A stretch of 64,000 nt of DNA from Gemmatimonadota bacterium (lineage in GTDB: Bacteria > Gemmatimonadota > Gemmatimonadetes > Palauibacterales > KS3-K002): contig CP070815.1 in assembly GCA_020344215.1 (NCBI GenBank), forward strand, positions 62,001 to 126,000, given 5' to 3'. The notes under the pieces are model-generated. The model did no database searches, was not told the origin of the DNA, and saw nothing but the letters and a program-made list of their open reading frames with translations. Below, piece after piece: positions 24,530 through 34,097 of the stretch. Made by a program: the position numbers and the translations under genes. Each line of letters opens with the position of its first letter. Within the stretch, counting starts at the first letter, position 1.

Positions 24530-25189
24530 ATGGTATCAAAGAAGAAGGGAAAGCGGCCCAAGGACGAGGTCGTGACGGAAGCTCCCGGCGAAGCGGCGCC
24601 GCAGCCGACCGCAGAGGGCCTTGCGGAGCGTGAGGCAGCCGAGCCGTCTACCCTCGAGGAAGGTGAAGAGAGCGCGGCGCCAACGCCCGAGCAGGTAATC
24701 GAGGCGCTGAGCGCGGAGCTCGAAGCACTCGAGGACCGGCACCTGAGGCTGGTGGCGGAGTTCGACAACTTCCGCAAGCGGACCATCAAAGAGCGGGCGG
24801 TCGGCGCCCAGCGCGCGCAGGCCGAGCTGGTGAAGCAACTGCTGGAGTCGCTCGACGATCTGGCGCGCGTATCCGACCTGGGATCGACCGATCACGACGC
24901 GGCGGCCATACTGGAAGGCGTCCAGTTGGTGGAGAGGAAGCTCCTGCGAGCGCTCGAGCAGCAGGGGCTGAGACGCATAGAGGCGGTGGGCCGACCGTTC
25001 GATCCGGAGATACACGAGGCGATGGTGACCGTTGCCACGGATCACCCGGAAGAAGATGAGACGGTCTCCCAGGAGCTCGCCAAGGGATACATGTTCGGAG
25101 ACGCCCTGCTGAGGCCCTCGGCGGTCGAGGTGAAGATTTATCGGGCGGAAGTTGGCGATGAGGTCGACGCAAGCGAAGACAGGTCCTAA
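24530..25189 (+). CDS. grpE: Nucleotide exchange factor GrpE
   Basis: GrpE releases ADP from DnaK in the Hsp70 cycle. The protein has 219 residues: a disordered, acidic N-terminal arm, a long coiled-coil helix (from EALSAELEALEDRHLRLVAE), the family core FDNFRKRTIKER, and a C-terminal beta domain with GRPFDPEIHEAM and KGYMFGDALLRPSAVEV. The start ATG at 24530 has a clear ribosome-binding site (AAGGGGAT). dnaJ follows after 3 bases. dnaK and hrcA are not nearby, and I see no CIRCE-type inverted repeat upstream. Confidence 0.95.
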   Translation: MVSKKKGKRPKDEVVTEAPGEAAPQPTAEGLAEREAAEPSTLEEGEESAAPTPEQVIEALSAELEALEDRHLRLVAEFDNFRKRTIKERAVGAQRAQAELVKQLLESLDDLARVSDLGSTDHDAAAILEGVQLVERKLLRALEQQGLRRIEAVGRPFDPEIHEAMVTVATDHPEEDETVSQELAKGYMFGDALLRPSAVEVKIYRAEVGDEVDASEDRS

Positions 25190-25192
25190 GGC

Positions 25193-26275
25193 ATGCCGCG
25201 CGCGACGACGAAGGATTACTACCAGATACTCGGCGTTTCGGAAGACGCGGACGAGGCTGCGCTCAAGAAGGCCTATCGCAAGCTGGCCAAGCAGTATCAC
25301 CCCGACGCCAACCGGGACAACCCGAGCGCCGCGGAGCGCTTCAAGGAGGTCTCCGAGGCGTACTCGGTGCTCTCCGATCCGGAGAAGCGCAAGCAGTACG
25401 ACCGCATGCGTCGGTTCACGCCGTTCGAGGACTTCGCCACGACTGCCGACGCCGAAGAGCGGCGTGGCTTCTCGTTCGACGACTTGGGCGGCATTGGGGA
25501 CATCTTCAGCTCGATCTTCGACTTCGGCCGCGGCCGCAAGCGGCAAGCGGCACAGCGCGGTCGCGATGTCGATCACACGGTGGAGGTCGACTTCCGGACT
25601 GCGGTCCGCGGCGGTCAGATCACCATCAACGTGCCGGTGACCGAAGAGTGCGCGACTTGCGACGGCAGTGGCGCGCGCCCGGGGACCAGCACGACCCGCT
25701 GTCCTGAGTGCGGCGGCTCGGGTGCGAAGAGCTTCGGTCAGGGCGACTTCGCCATCAACCGGCCCTGCCCAGCATGCTTCGGTCGCGGCGAGATCGCCAC
25801 GGACCCCTGCCCGAGTTGCAGGGGCACAGGGCAGGTGACCAGCCAGCGGCGCGTCAACCTGCGCGTACCTGCGGGCGTTGAGAGCGGGTCGCGTGTCCGC
25901 ATGTCGGGGATGGGCGAGCGGGGCCCCGGCGGCGGTCCACCGGGCGACCTGATCATCAAGTTCGAGGTCAAGAAGGACCGGTTCTTCCGGCGACGCGGCC
26001 TCGATATCTATTGCACGGTGCCGATCAACCTCGCCCAGGCGACCCTCGGCTCCAAGCTCCGCGTGCGCACCGTGGACGGGAAGCGCGTCGTCCTCCGCAT
26101 CCCCCCCGGCACGAGCAGCGGCACCAAGTTCCGCATCCCGAAGATGGGGGTCGAGAAAGACGGTCGGATGGGCGATCAGTACGTCGAGGTGAAGATCGTC
26201 GTGCCGGAGAGACTGGACGAGCGCTCTAGGGCCCTGATCAAGGAGCTGGCGGAGAAAGAGGGCATCAAGTACTGA
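25193..26275 (+). CDS. dnaJ: Chaperone protein DnaJ
   Basis: This Hsp40 co-chaperone stimulates DnaK ATPase and delivers unfolded clients. The J domain contains HPD at residues 36-38. A Gly/Phe region (about 75-110) is followed by four zinc-binding CxxCxGxG repeats ([32 protein letters not shown]) and two C-terminal beta domains ([20 protein letters not shown] onward). The length, 360, is typical. It lies directly after grpE and is surely co-expressed with it. Confidence 0.97.
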   Translation: MPRATTKDYYQILGVSEDADEAALKKAYRKLAKQYHPDANRDNPSAAERFKEVSEAYSVLSDPEKRKQYDRMRRFTPFEDFATTADAEERRGFSFDDLGGIGDIFSSIFDFGRGRKRQAAQRGRDVDHTVEVDFRTAVRGGQITINVPVTEECATCDGSGARPGTSTTRCPECGGSGAKSFGQGDFAINRPCPACFGRGEIATDPCPSCRGTGQVTSQRRVNLRVPAGVESGSRVRMSGMGERGPGGGPPGDLIIKFEVKKDRFFRRRGLDIYCTVPINLAQATLGSKLRVRTVDGKRVVLRIPPGTSSGTKFRIPKMGVEKDGRMGDQYVEVKIVVPERLDERSRALIKELAEKEGIKY

Positions 26276-26312
26276 TCGCCGGTCACCAGCTGGCTACCTG
26301 CTGCCTATTCAG

Positions 26313-27413
26313 CTAGGCGATTCGCCCGCCGCCCAGCAAAGCCTCATCGTCGTAGACCGCGGCCGACTGTCCCGGCGTGACTGCCCGGTGCGCCTCGCGT
26401 AACCGGATGACTGTGCGGTCGGCGGTTGCCTCTTCGACAACGCCGGCGATCTCGCGCCCGCGATGGCGGACCTGGACGCCTACCTTGGCGCCGGGCTCCG
26501 GCGCCTCATCCAGCCAGTTCGGATCTCCCACGGCGACTCGCTTCGAGTCCAGCGCGCTCTCGGGACCGATGACCACCGAGTGGGTGTCCGGCTCGATCCT
26601 CACCACGTACATCGGGTGTGGGAGCCCACCTGGCAAACCCTTGCGCTGCCCGATGGTGTAGCGGCAGTAGCCGCCGTGTCGACCGACCTCCTGTCCGTCG
26701 ACCGTCAGAATCGGTCCGGGCTGGAACGCGGCGTGCTGACCGCTCAGGCGCGTGGCCAGAAAGCCCGCATAGTCGCCGTCTGGGACGAAGCATATGTCGA
26801 AGCTCTCAGGCTTTTCCGCCGTGGCCAGGCCGAGCTCTCGGGCCCGCGCACGGACCTCCGACTTGCTCAGCTCGCCCACCGGTAGCTCGAGCCGATCGAG
26901 CACCTCCCCGTCGATCCCCCAGAGGAAATACGTTTGGTCCTTCGCTCGGTCGGCCGCGCGCAGCAGCCGTGTCCGGCCGTTCTCCCTGACGCAACGTGCG
27001 TAGTGCCCCGTAGCAATGCGCTGACATTCCAGCATGCGCGCCCGCCGTAGCAGGTCACGAAACTTGGTGTACGAGTTGCAGCGGACGCACGGGTTCGGGG
27101 TACGGCCGGCGGCGTACTCGGCGACAAAGTCGTCGATCACGTCGTGTGTGAACTCGTCCTCCAGGTCGAACACGTAGTGAGGAATGCCCAGCCGGTGGGC
27201 GACGGCGCGCGCGTCCGCGATCCCCTCTAGCCCACAGCAGGTCTTGGCCGATCCGGGCATCTCGGCGAAGCAGAACGTCTTGATCGTGGCGCCAACGACG
27301 TCGTAACCGCGCTCCACGAGCAGTGCGGCGGCCAGTGAAGAGTCGACGCCGCCGCTCATGGCGACCAGAACCCTGGGACGATCCTCGCTCGTCTTCGCTT
27401 GCTTGGCTGTCAC
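26313..27413 (-). CDS. mnmA: tRNA-specific 2-thiouridylase MnmA
   Basis: MnmA makes 2-thiouridine at the wobble position (U34) of Lys, Glu and Gln tRNAs, using sulfur ultimately from a cysteine desulfurase. The PP-loop SGGVDSS is at residues 20-26. Two catalytic cysteines are visible, in NPCVRCN (about 110) and [13 protein letters not shown] (about 200). The C-terminal beta domain is present. The length, 366, is normal. The start codon is GTG at 27413. The gene lies 22 bases downstream of a cysteine desulfurase on the same strand, the expected sulfur donor. Confidence 0.96.
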   Translation of the reverse strand: MTAKQAKTSEDRPRVLVAMSGGVDSSLAAALLVERGYDVVGATIKTFCFAEMPGSAKTCCGLEGIADARAVAHRLGIPHYVFDLEDEFTHDVIDDFVAEYAAGRTPNPCVRCNSYTKFRDLLRRARMLECQRIATGHYARCVRENGRTRLLRAADRAKDQTYFLWGIDGEVLDRLELPVGELSKSEVRARARELGLATAEKPESFDICFVPDGDYAGFLATRLSGQHAAFQPGPILTVDGQEVGRHGGYCRYTIGQRKGLPGGLPHPMYVVRIEPDTHSVVIGPESALDSKRVAVGDPNWLDEAPEPGAKVGVQVRHRGREIAGVVEEATADRTVIRLREAHRAVTPGQSAAVYDDEALLGGGRIA

Positions 27414-27435
27414 CTAAGGTCGACCCGCTTCGCAG

Positions 27436-28593
27436 TCAGTCGCTGGCGAACTCTCGTACGCGCCGTACCACCTTGGGGAATACCTCCAGCACGTACTCGA
27501 TCTCCTCCGCTTGGGTTCCCCAGCCGAGGCTGAGACGGATGGCGTTGCCGGCCAGCTCGCCGTCGCGGCCCATCGCTTCTATGACGTGGGATGGCTCGAC
27601 GCTCCCCGTAGTACAAGCCGAGCCGGAGGAAACGCAGATCCCCTGGAGGTCGAGTGAGGTGAGCACACCCTCCAAATCGATGCCCGGCACCGAGATGTTT
27701 AGCACATTGGGCAGCCGGGCGGCCGCGTCGCCCCCGTTGACGACGATCTCGGGGAGCGAGTCGCGCAGCCCAGCCTCGAGCGCGTCCCTGAGGGCGGCCA
27801 ATCGCTCGGACTCCGCTTCGAGTTCCGCTGTCGACACGGCCGCCGCCTCCGCGAAGCCGACGATACCCGCCACGTTCTCGGTCCCGGAGCGAAGCCCGCT
27901 CTCCTGCCCGCCTCCGTAGACGATCGGCTCCAGCTCGATCTGCTCGCGGAGATAGAGCGCGCCGACCCCCTTCGGGCCGCCCAGCTTGTGGGCGGAGAGA
28001 GCTACGAGGTCAATGTTCGCCCGCTCCACGTCGAGCGGGACCTTGCCGAGCGCCTGAACCGCGTCCGATAGGGACGTTGCCCCACTCTGGCGGCAGAGCT
28101 CGGCCAGCTCGCGGATCGGCTGGACCACACCCGTCTCGTTGTTCGCCCACATCACCGTGACCAGCGTCGGCCGGCCATCGTCGGGCATGAGACCGGCGAG
28201 CCTCTCGAGGTCGACGGCCCCGTCGCTCGTCACCGGTGCCACGCGTACATCGTAGCCGCGGGTCTCGAGCACCTTGGCCGAGGCGATGACCGCCTTATGT
28301 TCGATGCTCGACCGAATGACGCAGCCGCCGGGGTGCCGCCTTGCGAACCCCAGCACGGCCAGGCAGTCGGCCTCGCTACCCGAGCCGGTGAAGACCAGCC
28401 TACCTCCCGCAGCGCCGAGGGCGGCCAGAAGCTGGCGCCGCGCATCTTCGACAGCCGCACGCGCGTCGCGACCGAACGAGTGGGCGCTGGACGGGTTGCC
28501 GAACTCGTCGCCGAGGTAGGGCGCCATCGCCAGCCGCACCTCGGGGCGCAGCGGCGTCGTGGCTGAGTAGTCCAGGTATACGCGCCTCCGCAT
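27436..28593 (-). CDS. Cysteine desulfurase (NifS/IscS family)
   Basis: This PLP enzyme takes sulfur from L-cysteine as a protein persulfide. Visible features are the N-terminal YLDYSATTPLRPEV, the PLP lysine in SAHKLGGPKGVGAL (about residue 200), and the active Cys in SSGSACTTG (about 325). This last is a class I (IscS/NifS) loop of normal length. The 385-residue size is typical. Placement between bshB1 and mnmA suggests that its main job here is to supply sulfur for tRNA thiolation, and perhaps Fe-S clusters; no iscU is nearby. Confidence 0.95.
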   Translation of the reverse strand: MRRRVYLDYSATTPLRPEVRLAMAPYLGDEFGNPSSAHSFGRDARAAVEDARRQLLAALGAAGGRLVFTGSGSEADCLAVLGFARRHPGGCVIRSSIEHKAVIASAKVLETRGYDVRVAPVTSDGAVDLERLAGLMPDDGRPTLVTVMWANNETGVVQPIRELAELCRQSGATSLSDAVQALGKVPLDVERANIDLVALSAHKLGGPKGVGALYLREQIELEPIVYGGGQESGLRSGTENVAGIVGFAEAAAVSTAELEAESERLAALRDALEAGLRDSLPEIVVNGGDAAARLPNVLNISVPGIDLEGVLTSLDLQGICVSSGSACTTGSVEPSHVIEAMGRDGELAGNAIRLSLGWGTQAEEIEYVLEVFPKVVRRVREFASD

Positions 28594-28605
28594 CTCCGTC
28601 GCCTG

Positions 28606-29319
28606 CTAGAAGCTGCTCACGGGCAGGTTCACCACGTCGTCGACTAGCATCGTCTCACGTGTGTAAAAGGGTTCCCCGTAAGCGGCGCGGATCAGGGAGC
28701 CGTAGTGTGCGTCCTGAATCCGTACGAGGTCGTACAAGGGCACGTCGGCAGGGTACAACTCGCCCAGCGCTTTCACCCCGTCGAATTGGGAGCCGTAGCA
28801 GCGGATCGCCGCCAGCTTCCGCTCGAAGACGTCGCTCGTGTCGACGATGAACGTCGGTTTGAGCGCGTGTTCTCGGTAGGCGAGCATATAGAGGACCTTC
28901 ACCGGCCGGTGGGGCTCGCCGGCGGCGGGCAGGTTCTTCAGGCCGGCCAGATAGCAGGCATCGTAGGCCAGCTCGGAAGCTATCCGGTGGTCGGGGTGCC
29001 GCCCCTCGTGGAAGGGGAGTATTACAGTACGGGGACGCAGCTCGCGAAGCGCCTCCACCAGACGAACTCGGCTCTCCTCGTCGTTGCAGATCCGCGCGTC
29101 GGGCAGGCCGAGCAGCTGTCGGGTCGTCAGCCCCAAGATCTCGGCAGCCCGCTCCGATTCAGCTCTGCGCTCCTCGGCCGTCCCGCGTGTTCCGAGCCCG
29201 CCCGCGGTCAAGTCCAGTATCGCGGTCCTGTAACCGTGGTCGGCGGCGCGGATCAGCGTGCCGCCGCAGAGCAGCTCGGCGTCATCGGGGTGCGGTGCGA
29301 TAGCAAGCAGATCGACCAT
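28606..29319 (-). CDS. bshB1: Bacillithiol biosynthesis deacetylase BshB1-like
   Basis: This zinc-dependent LmbE-family deacetylase of 237 residues has APHPDDAELLCGG (metal ligands His and Asp-Asp at about 10-13), TAGGLGTRGTAEERRAES, FHEGRHPDHRIAS, and the ending REHALKPTFIVDTSDVF. In bacillithiol synthesis BshB removes acetyl from GlcNAc-malate. The GTRGTAEERRAE pattern favours BshB1 over general LmbE proteins. bshA and bshC are not in the window. Co-location with a cysteine desulfurase and MnmA gives a thiol/sulfur neighbourhood. The stop lies 12 bases before the desulfurase start. Confidence 0.88.
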   Translation of the reverse strand: MVDLLAIAPHPDDAELLCGGTLIRAADHGYRTAILDLTAGGLGTRGTAEERRAESERAAEILGLTTRQLLGLPDARICNDEESRVRLVEALRELRPRTVILPFHEGRHPDHRIASELAYDACYLAGLKNLPAAGEPHRPVKVLYMLAYREHALKPTFIVDTSDVFERKLAAIRCYGSQFDGVKALGELYPADVPLYDLVRIQDAHYGSLIRAAYGEPFYTRETMLVDDVVNLPVSSF

Positions 29320-29390
29320 GGACTATAGGATGCCGGGCCCCGGGCCTAACCCGCAAGTCGAACCCCGCTATCCTCCCACTTCACCTCCTG

Positions 29391-29490
29391 CTCGTACTCC
29401 TAATCGTACTCGTACTCGTGCTCGTAATCGTAATCGAATCCGTCGCACAATTACAAATGCGATCGGGAGCACGAGCACGAGCGCGAGTAA
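29391..29490. repeat. Hexanucleotide tandem repeat with inverted second block
   Basis: Eight in-phase hexamers of the form (C/A)TCGTA, some with one change, run from 29391 to 29438. A second block of four related hexamers in inverted orientation (GAGCAC type) lies at 29467-29490. CTCGTGCTCGT at 29415-29425 and ACGAGCACGAG at 29471-29481 are perfect 11-base complements, so a long hairpin is possible. The element fills the gap between an ABC permease gene and bshB1. Confidence 0.75.
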
Positions 29491-29512
29491 CAGTGCGAAA
29501 CTGGGGGGAGGG

Positions 29513-30775
29513 CTACTCGTAGCGCAGGGCGGCGACAGGGTCGAGCCGCGAGGCCCGTACCGCGGGGAAGAGGCCGAAAACGATCCCGGTGAACGCAGCC
29601 GCGGCGACGGCTAGGAGTATCGACCAGAGCGGGATGACGGCCGGCACGGGCGTGAAGGAGTTGAGCACCCAGGCGATGAGGCCGCCGGCGGCCAGCCCGA
29701 ACGCTCCGCCCACAGTCGTTAGCGTGACCGCCTCGACAAGGAACTGCCAGAGGACATCGCGGCGCGTGGCGCCTAAGGCCTTACGGATCCCGATCTCGCG
29801 CGTGCGCTCAGTTACCGAGACGACCATGACTGCTATCACCCCGATGCCGCCCACCATGAGCCCCACGCTGGAGAGGGCGAACATCACCGTAAAGAGGACG
29901 GCGGTGAGCTGGTTCCAGATCTCCAACATCGATTCCTGAGTAACGATATCGAAGTTGTCCTCCTCGCCCGGGTTGAGCCCGCGCAGCCCGCGCAACCGGC
30001 CCGTCACCTGATCGATCGACTCCGCCATGCTGACGACCGGCTTGGCCACGACCGTTATCCATACGAGGTCGGCGAAGGAGATCCACCGATAGTCCTTCAT
30101 CAGGTACTTCTTGCCGGTGTTGAACGGGACGAACACGCGACTGTCGCCCAGCGCGGCGAACAGGTTGGGCGGGTGCTTGTATACGCCGACCACCGTGAAG
30201 CTCTGGTCGCCGATCCGGAAGGGCCTGCCCACCGCGTCGAGGGGTGCAAATAGGTCGCGCGCGGCGGAGCTGTCGATGACGGCGACCGGTCGACCGGCCT
30301 CCTCCTCCACTTTCGTGTAGAATCGGCCGGCCACGATGTCGCCGGCGTCGGTCTGCATGTAGTCGGACGGCACCGCCAGAATGCTCGCGTCGGTCTCGTT
30401 GCCCTCGGCGCTCAGCGTTGCGTCCATCCACCCCAGATCGGCGGAGGCGTAAGAGTTTGCCACGGTGGAGAGCGCTTCCAGAGAGCGAGCGAAGCGCGCG
30501 GGTATCGGAGGGCGGCGCCGCCACGTGGGCCCCTCTTCGTCGAGCCCGGTACTCATCTCGACACCGTAATAGCGCGTGACGTAGAACGTATTCGCGCCGG
30601 AGGCCTCAACGAGTACGCTGAAGCTGCGGTTGACGCCTTGGATGACCGATGCCATGGCGACCACGACCAGCACTCCGATCCCGACCCCTAGAATAGTCAG
30701 CCCGGTTCGCAGCTTGCTCTGCCTGAGAGCTTGCAGCGCGATCGTGACGCCTTCTTGGAGCGCCCTGCCGGTCAT
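29513..30775 (-). CDS. MacB-like ABC transporter permease (second copy)
   Basis: This inner-membrane subunit of a MacB/LolCDE-type exporter has 420 residues. One helix near the N-terminus (about 22-45) is followed by a large periplasmic MacB_PCD domain (about 50-285). Three more helices form the FtsX-like C-terminal domain, ending in FPAVRASRLDPVAALRYE. The motif RTREIGIRKALGATRRD is the cytoplasmic loop that contacts the ATPase. It is 13 bases downstream of a close paralogue, so the pair probably forms a heterodimer with the single ATPase encoded upstream. Confidence 0.9.
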   Translation of the reverse strand: MTGRALQEGVTIALQALRQSKLRTGLTILGVGIGVLVVVAMASVIQGVNRSFSVLVEASGANTFYVTRYYGVEMSTGLDEEGPTWRRRPPIPARFARSLEALSTVANSYASADLGWMDATLSAEGNETDASILAVPSDYMQTDAGDIVAGRFYTKVEEEAGRPVAVIDSSAARDLFAPLDAVGRPFRIGDQSFTVVGVYKHPPNLFAALGDSRVFVPFNTGKKYLMKDYRWISFADLVWITVVAKPVVSMAESIDQVTGRLRGLRGLNPGEEDNFDIVTQESMLEIWNQLTAVLFTVMFALSSVGLMVGGIGVIAVMVVSVTERTREIGIRKALGATRRDVLWQFLVEAVTLTTVGGAFGLAAGGLIAWVLNSFTPVPAVIPLWSILLAVAAAAFTGIVFGLFPAVRASRLDPVAALRYE

Positions 30776-30788
30776 GGTTGCCTCTCCC

Positions 30789-32033
30789 TTACTCGTACCT
30801 CAACGCGACGATCGGATCGAGCCGCGAGGCGCGGAGGGCTGGGTAGACGCCGAACACGATACCCACCAGCATCCCCAGCGCGACGCCCATGACGATCGCG
30901 TAAAGCGGTACCGTGGCGGGCAGCGGGAACAACACGTCCACCAGCTTGGCCAGGCCGGTCCCGACCGCCACGCCGATGCCAGCGCCGACCGTCGCGAGCG
31001 TCGCCGATTCGGCCAGGAACTGACGCGTGATGTCGATACGTCGCGCGCCCAGCGCCTTGCGCACACCTATCTCTCTCGTCCGCTCCAGCACCGACATCAG
31101 CATGATGTTCATAATCACGATGCCGCCGACGACGAGGGCCACTGCCACGAGGCCCGGGCCGGCCGCGAGGAGGACGTTCTTGATCGTGTTCCAGGCGTCC
31201 AGCACCTCACTGGCCGTCTCGATGTCGAAGTCGTTCTCTTCGCCAGGCCGCAAGCGGTGCCGCGCCCGCATGATCTCCTCGGCCGACGCGTGGCCGGCGG
31301 CCATCGCCTCCTCCGTCCGGAACTTGATCTGAATTCCCCGGACCACGTCGCGACGACGTGAGAAGTCGGCCTGGAAGGCGCCCCACGGTACGACGACGGA
31401 CGCGTCGCGGATCACGCCGATAAAACCGCCCTGGCGCTCCATTACCCCGACGATGCGGTAGCGGAACGGCCCCAGTCGGATGTCGTTGCCGATCGGCGAC
31501 CCATCCGGGAACAGTTTCTCGGCGATGGCGTTGCCGATCACCGCGACCCTGATGGCCCGGACGTCGTCGATACGCGTGACGGCTCGGCCCTCGGCGATGT
31601 CCCAGCCCTGAAGGACCAGGTACTCGTCGGTCACGCCGATCAGCCGGACGTTCTTTCGCCGCTGCTGCCCGCTGCGGACTTCCGGCATGAACCGCTCGGC
31701 GCTGTAGGCCATGTACCAGATGTCGGGGATCCTTTCCCGCAAGGCCTCGGCGTCGGCGACCTTGATCCACGGGTTGCGCGATTGCTGGCGGCGCGTACGG
31801 GCGTCCTGGCGGCCACCGCGTCCGGACCATACCCGCTCGATCGTGATGGTGTTGATCCCGAAGATCGAGCCGGCGAAATCGTCCTGCATGTAGCGGTTCA
31901 TTCCTTCGACCACGGCGAAAACCGAGATCAGGAAAGTGACACCGACGATCACGCCGAGCAGCGTGAAGAAGGACTTCAGCTTCTGGGCCCAGACCGTCCT
32001 CAGCGCCAGGAGAACCGCATCGATGATCTTCAA
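30789..32033 (-). CDS. MacB-like ABC transporter permease (first copy)
   Basis: This 414-residue protein has the same plan as its neighbour: N-terminal helix ([23 protein letters not shown]), periplasmic domain (about 50-280), then three helices with [17 protein letters not shown] and the ending [18 protein letters not shown]. It overlaps the ATPase gene by four bases and is clearly translated with it. MacB-type systems do not move substrate through the membrane. They use ATP-driven motion to push periplasmic substrates through the adaptor and TolC. Confidence 0.9.
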   Translation of the reverse strand: MKIIDAVLLALRTVWAQKLKSFFTLLGVIVGVTFLISVFAVVEGMNRYMQDDFAGSIFGINTITIERVWSGRGGRQDARTRRQQSRNPWIKVADAEALRERIPDIWYMAYSAERFMPEVRSGQQRRKNVRLIGVTDEYLVLQGWDIAEGRAVTRIDDVRAIRVAVIGNAIAEKLFPDGSPIGNDIRLGPFRYRIVGVMERQGGFIGVIRDASVVVPWGAFQADFSRRRDVVRGIQIKFRTEEAMAAGHASAEEIMRARHRLRPGEENDFDIETASEVLDAWNTIKNVLLAAGPGLVAVALVVGGIVIMNIMLMSVLERTREIGVRKALGARRIDITRQFLAESATLATVGAGIGVAVGTGLAKLVDVLFPLPATVPLYAIVMGVALGMLVGIVFGVYPALRASRLDPIVALRYE

Positions 32034-32749
32034 GCTACAGGCTCTCCGATCTTGTGCCGCTCGTCGCGCTCGATCCTGCCGTCCATCAGCGTGATCAGGC
32101 GGTCCGAGTAGGCGGCAATGTCGCGCTCGTGCGTGACCAGCAAGATTGTCTCGCCGCGATCGTGAAGTCTGACGAGGATCTCCATGATCTCGCGCGACGT
32201 CGATGAGTCGAGGTTACCGGTCGGCTCGTCCGCCAGCAGCAGCGACGGCTCGTTGACCAGGGCCCGGGCCATGGCGACCCGCTGGCGCTCGCCGCCCGAG
32301 AGCTCGTTCGGGTGGTGGGTCATGCGGTCGCCGAGCCCGACGGCGTCCAGCGCCGCCTTCGCCTGCTCGTGCCGCTGCTTCGCCGGGAGGCCGGCGTAGA
32401 TCAGCGGCAGCTCGACGTTATGCAGCGCCGTCGTCCGCGGCAGCAGGTTGAACGTCTGAAAGACGAAGCCGATCTGGCGGTTACGGATTCTGGCCAGTTC
32501 GTTGTCGTCGAGCTGCGAGACCTCTTCGCCGCCCAACCAGTACTGGCCGGCGGTCGGCGTGTCGAGGCAGCCGATCAGGTTGAGCAGGGTCGACTTGCCC
32601 GAGCCCGACGGGCCCATGATGGCGACGAACTCGTTCTTGTTGATCTGCATGTCGACGCCTCGCAGGGCGCGTACCGTCTCGGCGCCGAGCTCGTATTCTT
32701 TCGTCAGATCGCGCGTCAAGATGACGGCGTTATCCGGCGGCATCATCAT
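32030..32749 (-). CDS. ABC transporter ATP-binding protein (MacB/LolD type)
   Basis: This 239-residue nucleotide-binding subunit has Walker [10 protein letters not shown] (about 46-54), Q-loop [21 protein letters not shown], signature [15 protein letters not shown], Walker [13 protein letters not shown] and the His-switch VTHE. The [13 protein letters not shown] and TGNLDS patterns are typical of the LolD/MacB/FtsE group. It overlaps the adaptor gene upstream and the first permease gene downstream by four bases each. Confidence 0.94.
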   Translation of the reverse strand: MMMPPDNAVILTRDLTKEYELGAETVRALRGVDMQINKNEFVAIMGPSGSGKSTLLNLIGCLDTPTAGQYWLGGEEVSQLDDNELARIRNRQIGFVFQTFNLLPRTTALHNVELPLIYAGLPAKQRHEQAKAALDAVGLGDRMTHHPNELSGGERQRVAMARALVNEPSLLLADEPTGNLDSSTSREIMEILVRLHDRGETILLVTHERDIAAYSDRLITLMDGRIERDERHKIGEPVA

Positions 32750-34044
32750 CTATTCTCACTCCTGTCTCTGCGGCCGTTTCCGTTGCTGTTCGTGGACCTC
32801 ACCAGGTCACCCTCCTCGAGCTGGCGGATCGCCTGGTAGCTCCCTGCCACGATCAGCTCGCCCTCCTCGAGCCCTTCCAGCACCTCGAAGTGCTCGCGTC
32901 CGGCGATCCCGACAGTGACCGGTCGGAAGCTGACCGTATTGTCCTCGCCCACGACGAATACGCCCTCTAGCTCCTCGGGCTCCGTCTCCTCGACCAGCTC
33001 GATCTCCTCGCTGCTGGTGTCGCCGGAGCTCTCCTCCTCTTCCGGTTCCGGCGTGCGCAGCGTCAAGGCGATTATCGGGATGCTTAGCACGCTGTCGCGT
33101 ACCTCTGCGACGATGTCGGATGTGCAGGACAGGTCGGTCCGCAGAGACTCGGGCGGGTTGTCTATCCGGATAACGACCTCGAAGTCGACCGACTGATCGG
33201 AGGTCGTGCCGCTGAAGCCGAGTGCGCCACCCTGGATCGAGCTGTGGCCGATCTCGGTAACACGGCCGGTGAAGACCTTATCGGCGAAGGCGTCGATCTC
33301 GATGTCGGCGCTGTCGCCCAGCGCGATCTGCGGGATGTCGGTCTCGTCTACCTCGACGACCGCCTCCATCTCCGACAGATCGGCAACGGTCGCCAGCACC
33401 GTCCCGGGGTTGTTCATCGTGCCGATGATCGCCGTCTCGCCCTGCTCGACGTTTAGTCGCGTCACCCGCCCGGTGAGCGGCGCGGTGATCACCGTCTTGG
33501 CTAGTCGATCGCGTGCCTCGCGCAGGTTGGCGCGCGCCTGCTCTACCGAGTGCTCGGCCGCCTGGTAGAGCGCCTCCTGGACATCGAAGCCGGTCTCGGC
33601 GTCCTCGAGCTGCTGGTCCGATATCAGCTCCGGGTTCTGCTCGCGGATCCGCAGCGTGCGGTCGAGCAGGCGCCTCGCCTGGTCCCGGTTGGCTCGCGCC
33701 TGGGTGGCCGTCGCCTGGCTGGAGCTGAGCGCCGCCTGGGCGCGCTGTTGCGCCGCCAGGTAGGTGGACTGATCGATGATCAGCAGCGTATCCCCTTCTG
33801 TCACCCACTCGCCTTCGACGATGCGCAGATCGACGATGCGGCCGGAGACGTCGGCCTGGATCTCCACCCTGCGATGTGGGCGGATCCGGCCGCTCGCCGT
33901 CACGACGGATATCAGGTCACGTCGCTGCACTTCCTCCGTGCGAACCTCGGTCCCTCCACGGCGGCCCTGTCGCATGGCCAGCGTGACGAAGATCAGCACT
34001 ACGACTATACCGCCGGCTGCGATCAGAACTTTCTTTCTATTCAC
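32746..34044 (-). CDS. Periplasmic adaptor (HlyD/MacA family)
   Basis: This 432-residue membrane-fusion protein bridges the inner-membrane permeases and TolC. It has an N-terminal membrane helix (about 6-22, [19 protein letters not shown]) and a lipoyl-like half ([24 protein letters not shown]). A long hairpin coiled coil follows (about 90-190, many Gln/Ala/Arg), then the second lipoyl half ([19 protein letters not shown]) and beta-barrel domains. An acidic Glu/Ser-rich insert (about 335-365) lies before the last domain and is unusual in length. It lies just downstream of the TolC-like gene. Confidence 0.9.
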   Translation of the reverse strand: MNRKKVLIAAGGIVVVLIFVTLAMRQGRRGGTEVRTEEVQRRDLISVVTASGRIRPHRRVEIQADVSGRIVDLRIVEGEWVTEGDTLLIIDQSTYLAAQQRAQAALSSSQATATQARANRDQARRLLDRTLRIREQNPELISDQQLEDAETGFDVQEALYQAAEHSVEQARANLREARDRLAKTVITAPLTGRVTRLNVEQGETAIIGTMNNPGTVLATVADLSEMEAVVEVDETDIPQIALGDSADIEIDAFADKVFTGRVTEIGHSSIQGGALGFSGTTSDQSVDFEVVIRIDNPPESLRTDLSCTSDIVAEVRDSVLSIPIIALTLRTPEPEEEESSGDTSSEEIELVEETEPEELEGVFVVGEDNTVSFRPVTVGIAGREHFEVLEGLEEGELIVAGSYQAIRQLEEGDLVRSTNSNGNGRRDRSENR

Positions 34045-34097
34045 ACTGTCACTCCCGTTGGACTACCTCGTAACGTACTACCCGACACGCTCCCGGT

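Noticed and set aside
22521..25576. Long minus-strand open frames opposite cinA and grpE-dnaJ
   Set aside because: Both run opposite clear plus-strand genes and contain no recognisable domain.
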